Virus record (IMG/VR): IMGVR_UViG_3300011116_000416
Span: 21,615-85,614 of that record
Source of the DNA: a virus
Strand: one strand, 5' to 3'
DNA length: 64,000 nt
The notes beneath the pieces were generated by a model that saw only the letters and a program-made list of their open reading frames with translations, did not search any database and was not told the DNA's origin. A program made the translations under genes and the position numbers. Shown piece by piece: positions 22,982-31,876 of the stretch (position 1 is the stretch's first letter; the number at the start of each line of letters is the position of its first letter).

Positions 22982-23512
22982 CTAAATAGATTCAGACCAG
23001 ACAGGGATAAAACGCCCATCTTCAGTCTTCGTATATGTAAGTATACCATCTCCCATTCGTCTTGTCAACTCCTGTTTGGTAGGTGTTACATCATTTGTAA
23101 TTAGTTTATCTTTTCTTGGTCTACCGTGATGGTAGGAAGCCAGTATATCACGAATTTCCCTAACTTGTGCCTCGGAATAGTAAGAACGAACCTGCCAAGC
23201 CCTCTCTCCGCCCTTCTGTGACCCCATAGGGAAGGGAATAATGCCTTTGAACATTAATTGTGGCATATATTTTTTATGTCTGTTTACGAGCTGTGCAGCC
23301 TGTCCAACGGTATATGCACGAAGCCTATTTTTCTTAAAATCATTAACTAAACAACTTTCGATTCTATCTTTTGTAATATTATAAACAGACATTATTCCAT
23401 TAGAGTTGTTCATATGATAAACACGAACCAAGTCCCCATTCAAAAACCATACCTTTTTGCTTGCTGGTACAACTGGGGCTGAATTATACTCTTCCATTGT
23501 TAGAGCAGCCAT
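22982..23512 (-). CDS. HTH (MerR-like) DNA-binding protein, 176 aa
   Basis: A central winged HTH: YTVGQAAQLVNRHKKYMPQL followed by an aromatic/basic wing (RAWQVRSYYSEAQVREIRDI). The N-terminal part is a small beta domain (KVWFLNGDLVRVYHM). It is the first gene of the replication region in transcription order, following the tail genes, so it could switch between early and late expression. Start supported by AGGAG 5 nt upstream. Confidence 0.75.
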   Translation of the reverse strand: MAALTMEEYNSAPVVPASKKVWFLNGDLVRVYHMNNSNGIMSVYNITKDRIESCLVNDFKKNRLRAYTVGQAAQLVNRHKKYMPQLMFKGIIPFPMGSQKGGERAWQVRSYYSEAQVREIRDILASYHHGRPRKDKLITNDVTPTKQELTRRMGDGILTYTKTEDGRFIPVWSESI

Positions 23513-23520
23513 TTAAACTC

Positions 23521-23991
23521 CTAAGTAGTAGTTGTAGCTAATTTTCCAATAGCTGTGATAAGAACGCCAAGTGTTTGTGAGTCTGCTGTTTTGGCTGGAC
23601 CACAAACAACCTTAAATGTACAGGAGTCAAGCCCAACGTCTGTAATCACTATACTAGATAAAATATCCTGTGAATTTACTTGACCACCAGAAGCATATAT
23701 TGTTGCCTGAACTATTGGATTTTCTAAAAATCTTATGCCAAAATTAACCTTTTCTTCTCCACTAGTGCTATTTGCAGTAGTTTTTAAAGTAAAGGTTGTT
23801 CTTTGAAAAACAGTAGAAGTTCCCCATTGACCATTTTTTAAAATAGATTTTGTGGTATCTCCATTTTTACCTATTGAAGAGTCGGAGGAGTATTGCAATG
23901 AAGAAATTGCATTAATAGTATTTACTATGTTAGAAAGTACTTGCTGGTCTATTAGTGTACCAGATTGGATTGGTGAAATGTCTTGAGCCAT
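23521..23991 (-). CDS. Putative virion accessory protein, 156 aa
   Basis: A serine/threonine-rich beta protein with a helical N-terminus (IDQQVLSNIVNTINAISSLQ). It contains long beta strands (FQRTTFTLKTTA, VNFGIRFLENPIVQATIYAS) like fibre-associated proteins. It is the last gene of the tail module and has its own leaderless promoter. Exact role unknown. Confidence 0.6.
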   Translation of the reverse strand: MAQDISPIQSGTLIDQQVLSNIVNTINAISSLQYSSDSSIGKNGDTTKSILKNGQWGTSTVFQRTTFTLKTTANSTSGEEKVNFGIRFLENPIVQATIYASGGQVNSQDILSSIVITDVGLDSCTFKVVCGPAKTADSQTLGVLITAIGKLATTTT

Positions 23992-23997
23992 AACTCT

Positions 23998-24006
23998 ATT
24001 ATACCA
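23998..24006 (-). promoter_or_regulatory. Extended -10 promoter, leaderless
   Basis: TGG-TATAAT on the minus strand (TATAAT at 23998-24003) with 6 nt to the ATG at 23991. No SD is present. Confidence 0.75.
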
Positions 24007-24025
24007 TTAAATCCTTTGCTTATTA

Positions 24026-24547
24026 TTAAACAATAGACCCTGCATCGAATATGGGTCTAGTGGAGATTCCACCTGTTTGGAAGAGAAGTGCGTTAGTATT
24101 AATAACCTTTAGCCCTGTTGGAATTTGAACAGCAACCTTAACATATTGAGCTAAAACCGATGAAACTATGGGTATCTCAATAAAGTAAGTATATGTATTT
24201 ACCGTATCAGCATATTCAAAATCTGTGTAAGAAGCTCCATTATCATAAGACCAGGCAAAATATATATCAAATTTTTGTCTATCTAAGATTTCGGGAACTG
24301 TCCATCTAACATTCAATGCTGTTCCACCAGATTGAAAAGATGTTACAGAATACTCTGGAGTGTATCCAGCTATTATAGATGAAACGCTATCTTGAGAAGA
24401 TAATGAAAATGTTGACCATTCAGATGCTGTTTCACCATCAGTTGAAACAAGTTTAAATCTATTGAGATAGCTTAAGCTAGATGATGAATTTTCTATTGTT
24501 GCCGAGCCTACCGCTGCTAAAATTGCTGTTGCTATTTGTTCTGCCAT
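24026..24547 (-). CDS. Fibronectin-III-like tail accessory protein, 173 aa
   Basis: A beta-sandwich pattern typical of FnIII/Ig-like domains: NRFKLVSTDGETASEWSTFS, then LNVRWTVPEILDRQKFDIYF and YFIEIPIVSSVLAQYVKVAV. The W/L/Y core spacing and the 'sequence of alternating strands' fit a carbohydrate-binding decoration. Translation is coupled to the preceding tail gene. Probably exposed on the tail tip. Confidence 0.55.
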   Translation of the reverse strand: MAEQIATAILAAVGSATIENSSSSLSYLNRFKLVSTDGETASEWSTFSLSSQDSVSSIIAGYTPEYSVTSFQSGGTALNVRWTVPEILDRQKFDIYFAWSYDNGASYTDFEYADTVNTYTYFIEIPIVSSVLAQYVKVAVQIPTGLKVINTNALLFQTGGISTRPIFDAGSIV

Positions 24548-25899
24548 TATGTCACATCCACAACTGCTTTAAATTCCATAAAGTTTGCAGTGTTTTCTTT
24601 TTTAATGATTGGTTGTAAATCGGTTGTTGCTATTTTTGTATATCCTGTTAAACCATAAACGTTACTAAAAGATGATATATTTTCAATTCTCATTGCATCT
24701 AAGGCTACATAGAAGTCATCTGGAGTAGCACCTCCAGAGCCAGTGACATAAACATAAATATGTACAACAGTTACTTCAGACCATTTAAATGAGGCACTTT
24801 TAACTAATTCACTTAATTTTTTAGTTGCAACAACATATCTATTATTTGGATAATCTTGTTGCGTTGTTGATGTTCCATTATCTAAATTCACTACAAAATT
24901 TGCATAGTTTGTTGCAGATTCATCACTTAGGAATCTTACTAATATTTTTACATTGCTTACTGCATCTGTGTTTCCAATTCCACCTTTATTTAACACCGAA
25001 AATGCTAGCTTTAATTCATCATCAGTTGAATTTGAATCAAAATCAAATCCGTTTGGTGTATCTAGATGTAAGTGAGAGCCAGAACTTATTGTAAGATTGC
25101 TTCCGCTAGCTGCTAAAACTGATGTATCTCCTCTTATGATGACTACGTTATTTAGAAATCTCGGTCTTTCATATCTATTAATTCTTGTAGGATATAGTGT
25201 GCTATCAAACAATCCATTATCTGCGTTTGTAAAAAATGCGTCAGAGGTTTCTGTTATGTCATTATTTGCATTTGTTATTGCTCCAAATTTTTCTGGAATA
25301 GAAGTTATGGCTGTTCCTGTATCATATTGCCAAGCTTCCGTTGTGTTAAATAGCATAATGTTTATACTGTCTGAGCCAGTTGCAGTTGGATTTACAAGAG
25401 CTGGATAAAGACCAACCTCTGTAATTTCATATCTATTTAAACTAGGAAGTTCTGCAGTAAAAATTATTTTAGATATTCCATCTTCTGTTACATAAGATTT
25501 TGAAATTATTGGAACCCTTTCCATTTCAAATAGCATAGATGTTTTATTTGCAAAGCTTACTACCGCAGTTCCTGTTGGGCTTACTGCAGTAGAACTAATG
25601 GTTGCCGAAGAAGCAACCGTATAAACTAGTGATGTGTTGCTAGTTCCAGCAATTAATTGATATGTTCCATTAAGTCTAGTATCTACGTTATAAACACTAA
25701 TATAATCACCAACAGCAAGTCCATGTGCAACTGAAGTTGTTAAAGTTGCGGTATTTGATAATAATGCCTTATTGTTAATTGTAAATGTTTGTGTAGAGAC
25801 TGGTTTTGTTCCACAGCCAATAGCCAAATAAGATGCGAACTCTTGTGCCTGACCAACAAGATATTTGCCAATTATCGATTTTCCTGTATTTGTAATCAT
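24547..25899 (-). CDS. Minor tail protein with FCCH-like insert, 450 aa
   Basis: The N-terminus (MITNTGKSIIGKYLVGQAQ) is typical of phage baseplate/tail-tip proteins. Residues about 39-115 hold one copy of the dispersed FCCH-like domain (AHGLAVGDYISVYNVDTRLN). A C-terminal beta region (about 230-420) looks like a carbohydrate-binding module. Start supported by TAGGAT and a promoter at 25915-25920. It lies downstream of the tail hub and is likely a tail-tip component. Confidence 0.65.
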   Translation of the reverse strand: MITNTGKSIIGKYLVGQAQEFASYLAIGCGTKPVSTQTFTINNKALLSNTATLTTSVAHGLAVGDYISVYNVDTRLNGTYQLIAGTSNTSLVYTVASSATISSTAVSPTGTAVVSFANKTSMLFEMERVPIISKSYVTEDGISKIIFTAELPSLNRYEITEVGLYPALVNPTATGSDSINIMLFNTTEAWQYDTGTAITSIPEKFGAITNANNDITETSDAFFTNADNGLFDSTLYPTRINRYERPRFLNNVVIIRGDTSVLAASGSNLTISSGSHLHLDTPNGFDFDSNSTDDELKLAFSVLNKGGIGNTDAVSNVKILVRFLSDESATNYANFVVNLDNGTSTTQQDYPNNRYVVATKKLSELVKSASFKWSEVTVVHIYVYVTGSGGATPDDFYVALDAMRIENISSFSNVYGLTGYTKIATTDLQPIIKKENTANFMEFKAVVDVT

Positions 25900-25914
25900 A
25901 TTATCCTAGAATCT

Positions 25915-25923
25915 ATTGTAGCA
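25915..25923 (-). promoter_or_regulatory. Extended -10 promoter for minor tail gene
   Basis: TGC-TACAAT on the minus strand (25915-25920). A short leader with AGGAT precedes the ATG at 25899. Confidence 0.5.
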
Positions 25924-25945
25924 GATTTAGCCCATACTTTCTTTA

Positions 25946-26479
25946 TCATGGCAACAATGACCCCCAGTTTCCAAAAACTAGCTTCGTTTCTGGGGTTGCT
26001 ATTTGAAGCACAATTTGAGTATTTTTAGGAACACCAGTTGTAGGAACATTAATAGTAATAACCCCAGAGGTGGATGTTGTAGAGCCATAACCCTTGATAT
26101 CCTCTGCATAAATTGCCGCCATTGTTTTAATTGGTATAATTTTTGTAGAACGATTAGACTCGGTTATTTCCCTAATATTCGAAATATTGTCAGTTAGACC
26201 AAGCACTTGAATATTACTATTTATATTATTATTTAAAGCAAGACCAACAATATCTTTTGCACTTATTTCATCAAATAGTGCTTGGGTTATTTGGTCTACC
26301 GTGACTTCTGGCTCATTTTGAATAAATAAATTTGATGTAGCTATCTTAACATCATTTGTCTTTTTTATATCCTTTTTAGGAACTTCTGGTGTTGCCGCTG
26401 TAAGTTCCGCCCTTCTTGGACTTGAAAAACCTGATGCTGATGTCGCTGTTCTTTCTGCAATTCTTGCATTTACTGACAT
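25946..26479 (-). CDS. Tail-tip accessory protein, 177 aa
   Basis: A low-complexity N-terminus (ARIAERTATSASGFSSPRRA) and a KKDIKKTNDVK stretch lead to a helical middle and a beta C-terminus (VITINVPTTGVPKNTQIVLQ). Unknown family; assigned to the tail by position directly after the hub gene. GAGGTAG is a plausible SD. Confidence 0.55.
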   Translation of the reverse strand: MSVNARIAERTATSASGFSSPRRAELTAATPEVPKKDIKKTNDVKIATSNLFIQNEPEVTVDQITQALFDEISAKDIVGLALNNNINSNIQVLGLTDNISNIREITESNRSTKIIPIKTMAAIYAEDIKGYGSTTSTSGVITINVPTTGVPKNTQIVLQIATPETKLVFGNWGSLLP

Positions 26480-26480
26480 A

Positions 26481-29400
26481 TTACACTACCTCACTTACAT
26501 ATACTAGCATACTTAATCCAGTTTCGTTTTTGCTATGTTCAATTCCATATACAAGAAATTTTGAATTTGGGGATACTTCAAATACATCAGAGCCTGGATT
26601 TGTATAGTTAATTTGAACGATATCTCCCAGTTGCAAAATTGGTAAACCAAAAACATCTATACCCAATACTTGTCTTGGTTTTCTTAATTTATTAATTGTC
26701 CAATCCATAAGTCTATATGCTGTATCGTAGTTTTGAATATATGGTGAATCGATTGTAAACGATTTTGTTCCATATGTTAATCTACTATTTTTAATATCAG
26801 TATATTGCTTTTTGTAAGAGTTTGGGTCTTCTCCAAAATTAAGACCATCATTATAAGATAGGTCGCTTCTCTTAAGGTAGTATTCATCTACCGTTAAATC
26901 GTGAGTTGATTCTTGTGTAAACGCTATTCCTAGAATTCTTAAATAATTTCCAGATGTTGCGTCTAATGAAAGTGCAGAATCAGTAGCGTTAAATACTAAA
27001 AATTCTGCACCATATGGATTATCATTATATCCAGAAACAACGTATCCTCTTTCACCAGTAAATGTTGGTGCAATTTTAGAAAATAGTGCTGGATAAGCTT
27101 TTTCAAATCTAACATTAAAATAAGCCATCTCTCTCATAATTGTTCCAAATTCTTCATAGTATATTGTTGGTGCTGGTTTTCCAGTTGTTCTAATTCCGCT
27201 CAAAGCTGTTGATTGCAAAATTCCACTAAGAGCATATCTATTTGTAGAAATAGTTGCTGAAGATTCTCTAAAAATTGAATTAACTAATTTTATATCCTCT
27301 GTATTGTTGGCGGTTGTGTCTACTGCAAATACGTTTTCAAACATTACTTTTGAGGAACCACGAATAAACAAGCCAACATTTTGAACAAGAGGCAATGGAG
27401 AAGTATCTTCTACTGTGTCGATAAGACTATTATTTAGGTATATATAAAATTTTCTGCGATTACCTACTGTGAGCTCTTGTTCTGCTTGAACCGATAGGTC
27501 GTATACCGTTGGGTTTTGTTCTGCAGATACCCTACCCTGACCCACAAACTGACCATCATCTGTAATGATTGACCTTAAAGAACTAGATAACAATATTGGT
27601 TTTAAGACACCGTTAGTTTTTTGTAACTTTGTGCTTGAAAGTGCAACATAATTGCCATTCTCTGTGGATGGTGATTGTCCAGTTAGTCTGACATAATCTC
27701 CAGCGGTAACTCCAGAAATTGCAGAAGATGCAGTAAAAATATCTCCGCTTAAACTTCCAGCAATATTATCTTTTGTTATTTCATAAGCCACTAGCTTATA
27801 AAATAAAACATTATAAATATCACTAGCAGATGTTATTCCTGTAAGAATTGGATTGCTGTCAGTTAATGCTATGATTTCATAGTAATATCCCTCTCCAGCT
27901 GCATTTGTGTAAAATGACATACCGCCAGACGAACCACCCAAAACCGTAGTTTTGTTTTTAGAATTTGTTAGAGAATATATGTCTATGCTTCCATTTGGAA
28001 ATTGTTTCGATGATGAAGATTCTTTATTTCCAATAATTCTCATTCTGGTTCCAAACGTATCGTATTTTGAGCCAGAAGATGTTAAATTTTTAGTGATTCT
28101 ATTAATTGATGCAGATGCAGAGCTATCTAAAACAAAGCCAGCTCCAGAGAATACCAAACTTGATGATTGCAACATATCTGTAGATGTGTCATATTTTTGT
28201 GTAGACATATTGTATTTTAGTGTAGATAAATAATTTTTAATTGCATAAGTTGCTGTGCCTAATTTTGTTAATGCAGACACATTTTCTGTTATGTTGGTAG
28301 ATTTTTCTTCATTAAACACGTTTGTATAGACACCAGTATTTTCGTTTTTCTTTACATTAAATAAAAACTGGTAGTCGTTCAGGGTTGATTTTATTGTAGA
28401 TGTTTGCCAATCTGTAATATTTGAACTTATTAAATGGTTGGTTATTGTTGTTCCAAATTGACCTCTACCGTGTTTTGCAACATCTCCTTCTTTTAACTTT
28501 CCATCTCTAGTCCATCTAGGTTCTGCATAAATTCTAACTTTTCCAGTCGGATACATTCTTCCACCTGCAGGTAAACTAGCAAAATATTTTTGATAATCTT
28601 CTGTACTTGTAATAAATACTTCATTGTTTAAATAAGCTGTTCCAGATGTGGTTATTGCTCCTGTTGTTGTAGTTTTAAACTTAAATTGTGTTAAATTTGG
28701 AACTGCTGTAATTGTTTGAACTCCACGATATCCAATAGGAACCACATCCATGATTACTATTTCATCCCCAACTTGCAAGTTATGATTTGCGGAAGCAGTA
28801 AAAGTAACTTCTCCAGCTACTGAAACTATGCTAGAGTTATTTGCTGGTGTAATTGATATTGGAGAATTTGGAGATGTTACGTTATATTGTATTGCATCAT
28901 ATTTTATAATTTCACCATTTGCATAGAAATATCCGTTATATCTACTCAGCCAGTAAACGCCATCCCCAAATTCAATGATATTGTTTACAATTTGTCCCTT
29001 ATTGTTTACCTGTGGTACTGAACTCCTTAATACTGCGTTTAACGGTACCGCACTTAAAACATAATTTGATTGAGTGGATAGCTCTTCATTAATGCTTTTG
29101 GTAGTTTGTTCTCCAGAAACTTCCCAAAGTAAAACTGGCTTATATCTCCAAATCCTATCTTTATCTAATTTACTTGCTTGTGTTAATGAACTTATAGATT
29201 TTTGAATATATCTATTTTTATAAATAACCTTACCATCATTAAAGATGTCTTTATTTTCACCTTTTAAATTTATTATATTTGCTTTAATTCCATTTGATAA
29301 ATCATCGCCATATAAAACTATGTTTGTGTCCCTAACATTGCTTGTTTCTGGAACCAAAAATTGTTTGCTCATACAAACAAAATTATTGTCCTCGTCAAAA

Positions 29401-31241
29401 AACATTGCTGTTTGCGTAGAAGTAGCTAGGTCATTTAAAACTTCCATTATTGTTTTGTCTGGTGGTACAAAAAAGTATGGAATAACTGGGTCATATTCCC
29501 CAAAAGCCCTTTTAAAAATATAATTTGTAAATCCAATATTATCTAGCAAAGTTGCTATAATTTTGCTTAGAGTTGCATTATTTAACATAATTCTAGGTGC
29601 TAAAATTGATTCGAAATAAAATGACAAATCTCTTAAATTAAAGGTTACTTCTCTATTTGCATTATCGTATTGAGGATATCCGTCTGTATACATTGTTTTA
29701 ACTGGTAGCATATAGTCTTTAAAACTTGACAAAACTGGAACAGATATCACAGACTCGTAAAACTTAAGTTGTAAATTTTTACTTGCAAAGGTAAATTGTA
29801 ATTCATCTCCTGCATACTTATTTAATATACTAAATTTATTATTTTGATTAAATGCCTGGCTAAAATCAAATAGACTCATTTGTCCAGTTGAAGCTAAAAG
29901 CTGCCCTACTGGAAGGCTTGTCAAGCCGATGTCTGAAGCCATTTTCTTTATTGAATACGACACTACAATATCTGAAATGTCTGCTGTTAATCTTGGAGAA
30001 AGCTCAATCAGGTCAAAGGTTGTATTGACGTTCTTCATTTTTGTTACAGAAAGTCTTAATCCATCGACATAATCGAACTGTCTATATACCCTTGTAGAGT
30101 TAGACATGTAATAATCTACTTTATCTGTTCTATCTTCGGTATCTGTTTTTGGAACTATAAAATCTGTTACATATTGCTGTGTGTTTGTAACAGTTTGTGT
30201 ATTCTTATACCATCCATAGTTAGGAACAACCTGCTCCCAAGAATCTCCATCCCAAATATGTAAAGTTCCAATGCTTTGGTTTGTTGCCTTTAATAAATAT
30301 GCAAAGCCCTTTTCTTTGTCGGATAGATTTGGCAACACAAAATTAGAAGAAACATTATCAATTAATTTAAAATTATTAGTGTATGCAACTGGAATATTTG
30401 TAATTCCATAAGATAATTCTAGATATCCATCTGTTGGAAAATCATCGCCTCCGTTATAAACTGTTGTCCAGGTTGTACCAACCAACTTTTCTAGCTTCCA
30501 TTCAACTGGGGTTGATTTATAATTTGTTGCAGAGCCAGACCAAAATGGGTCATTCGTTCCATCTGGCTTAAGGTCTAGTTTAATATCTCCGACATTTGTT
30601 TGAACCTTAATTACGACTCTATTTGCTGGAATTGAATTTTTATATTTAACAAATGGTGCAACATCTTCAATAAGAAATTCACCAGACTTATTGTAAGAAA
30701 GACCAACAATTTCGGTATCACTTGGTTTAGATAATGATGTTATTCTTCTATAGGAAGACCAGTATTTAAATATATCATCTTTTCCAGCAACATAATATCT
30801 TGGTCTAGAATAAGTTGTTTCATTTGTTGGTGGTATTTTGTTATTAGCATCAAATCTTAACTTATTAATTCCAGAACGTGGTCTAAATCTAGTAAAACAT
30901 GACTCTAGTGACATGAGTAATTTTTGCTGGTCATTTTGCTTTAAGAAAATGGCTGGGGTACTACCATCTTCTTCATAGCCACCATCTATCACTGTATCAT
31001 AGTCTGTTCCACCATAATATCTTGGACTTGTTGTGTTTTCATCCTCTAAAACAAAAGTTGTTGGTAATGTGGCATATGTTGAAACATATCTAGAACTAGC
31101 TGTATCATGTCTATAAAAATAATTACCAATAACATCCAGATTTTCAAATATGTTTAGATTCCATTCGGCAATTATTTTACTTTTTAATTCTACAACACTA
31201 GATGTTTGCAGATGATTTGTTAAATCACTATCTGTATACAT
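26481..31241 (-). CDS. Tail hub / tail-associated lectin-like protein, 1586 aa
   Basis: I start at the ATG at 31241 (GAGGAGG SD and TAATG overlap with the Dit gene), 11 codons inside the longest frame. Residues about 430-800 resemble tail hub domains. About 794-870 is an FCCH-like insert (NHNLQVGDEIVIMDVVPIGY). Residues about 1000-1340 look like a concanavalin-type jelly roll (FYIYLNNSLIDTVEDTSPLP, VGLFIRGSSKVMFENVFAVD). The C-terminus (QLGDIVQINYTNPG, FLVYGIEHSKNETGLSM) is typical of siphovirus Tal/hub proteins. It probably closes the tail tube and contacts the cell surface. Confidence 0.75.
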   Translation of the reverse strand: MYTDSDLTNHLQTSSVVELKSKIIAEWNLNIFENLDVIGNYFYRHDTASSRYVSTYATLPTTFVLEDENTTSPRYYGGTDYDTVIDGGYEEDGSTPAIFLKQNDQQKLLMSLESCFTRFRPRSGINKLRFDANNKIPPTNETTYSRPRYYVAGKDDIFKYWSSYRRITSLSKPSDTEIVGLSYNKSGEFLIEDVAPFVKYKNSIPANRVVIKVQTNVGDIKLDLKPDGTNDPFWSGSATNYKSTPVEWKLEKLVGTTWTTVYNGGDDFPTDGYLELSYGITNIPVAYTNNFKLIDNVSSNFVLPNLSDKEKGFAYLLKATNQSIGTLHIWDGDSWEQVVPNYGWYKNTQTVTNTQQYVTDFIVPKTDTEDRTDKVDYYMSNSTRVYRQFDYVDGLRLSVTKMKNVNTTFDLIELSPRLTADISDIVVSYSIKKMASDIGLTSLPVGQLLASTGQMSLFDFSQAFNQNNKFSILNKYAGDELQFTFASKNLQLKFYESVISVPVLSSFKDYMLPVKTMYTDGYPQYDNANREVTFNLRDLSFYFESILAPRIMLNNATLSKIIATLLDNIGFTNYIFKRAFGEYDPVIPYFFVPPDKTIMEVLNDLATSTQTAMFFDEDNNFVCMSKQFLVPETSNVRDTNIVLYGDDLSNGIKANIINLKGENKDIFNDGKVIYKNRYIQKSISSLTQASKLDKDRIWRYKPVLLWEVSGEQTTKSINEELSTQSNYVLSAVPLNAVLRSSVPQVNNKGQIVNNIIEFGDGVYWLSRYNGYFYANGEIIKYDAIQYNVTSPNSPISITPANNSSIVSVAGEVTFTASANHNLQVGDEIVIMDVVPIGYRGVQTITAVPNLTQFKFKTTTTGAITTSGTAYLNNEVFITSTEDYQKYFASLPAGGRMYPTGKVRIYAEPRWTRDGKLKEGDVAKHGRGQFGTTITNHLISSNITDWQTSTIKSTLNDYQFLFNVKKNENTGVYTNVFNEEKSTNITENVSALTKLGTATYAIKNYLSTLKYNMSTQKYDTSTDMLQSSSLVFSGAGFVLDSSASASINRITKNLTSSGSKYDTFGTRMRIIGNKESSSSKQFPNGSIDIYSLTNSKNKTTVLGGSSGGMSFYTNAAGEGYYYEIIALTDSNPILTGITSASDIYNVLFYKLVAYEITKDNIAGSLSGDIFTASSAISGVTAGDYVRLTGQSPSTENGNYVALSSTKLQKTNGVLKPILLSSSLRSIITDDGQFVGQGRVSAEQNPTVYDLSVQAEQELTVGNRRKFYIYLNNSLIDTVEDTSPLPLVQNVGLFIRGSSKVMFENVFAVDTTANNTEDIKLVNSIFRESSATISTNRYALSGILQSTALSGIRTTGKPAPTIYYEEFGTIMREMAYFNVRFEKAYPALFSKIAPTFTGERGYVVSGYNDNPYGAEFLVFNATDSALSLDATSGNYLRILGIAFTQESTHDLTVDEYYLKRSDLSYNDGLNFGEDPNSYKKQYTDIKNSRLTYGTKSFTIDSPYIQNYDTAYRLMDWTINKLRKPRQVLGIDVFGLPILQLGDIVQINYTNPGSDVFEVSPNSKFLVYGIEHSKNETGLSMLVYVSEVV

Positions 31242-31876
31242 TATGCCTCCTCTAGTGTCATTTGTATATTCCACATATCGTAATTTGTTCTACCACGTTT
31301 TTCTACGGACCATGTGAAATTTGTTATATACATTTCCAATCTTTCATTATATTGTGTTAGTTTTGTAAAAGATGATGCATCTTTATCTCCACTAACACCA
31401 GCAACAGGAAATTCTGCATAATTGTCATATGCTAAAAAGACCCAAAAGGTTCCATAATGATTGTTGTACCAATCTAAAAGTTCTACTCCACCTGCTCCAC
31501 CATCAACTGTATATTCATCTACCGTGCTAGTTGGTGCACCTGTTGTTGTATTAAAATTAGGGTCTGAGCTATATGCTCTAGATGGTAGCATTTGCCAGCT
31601 AACAGAGAGCTGTCTTTTATCGGCTACCCAATAAGAACGCATACGACCGTTAACCATACGCTGACGATTTTCAATTCTTTGAACGTTAAAATCTAAAGCA
31701 CTTCTGTTATGGTCAGAAAGTATTAAAAAATCTCCATTATTATTTGAGGCGTTTCCTATTTCAAGACCATCTGGAACATAAATACCATTATCAATAGAGC
31801 CAGAACTTTCTGAAAACAGAATAGCTTGAGGTCTTGGGTAGGACTTTCTACCATTGATATATCCTGAAGTAGCCAT
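31241..31876 (-). CDS. Distal tail protein (Dit)-like, 211 aa
   Basis: Located between the tape measure and the hub, the usual Dit position. It has a beta-rich pattern with LEIGNASNNNGDFLILSDHN, QLSVSWQMLPS and FWVFLAYDNYAEFPVAGV, and a C-terminal FTWSVEKRGRTNYDMWNIQM typical of tail proteins of this type. It should form the ring joining tail tube and hub. The call rests on synteny and length. Confidence 0.7.
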   Translation of the reverse strand: MATSGYINGRKSYPRPQAILFSESSGSIDNGIYVPDGLEIGNASNNNGDFLILSDHNRSALDFNVQRIENRQRMVNGRMRSYWVADKRQLSVSWQMLPSRAYSSDPNFNTTTGAPTSTVDEYTVDGGAGGVELLDWYNNHYGTFWVFLAYDNYAEFPVAGVSGDKDASSFTKLTQYNERLEMYITNFTWSVEKRGRTNYDMWNIQMTLEEA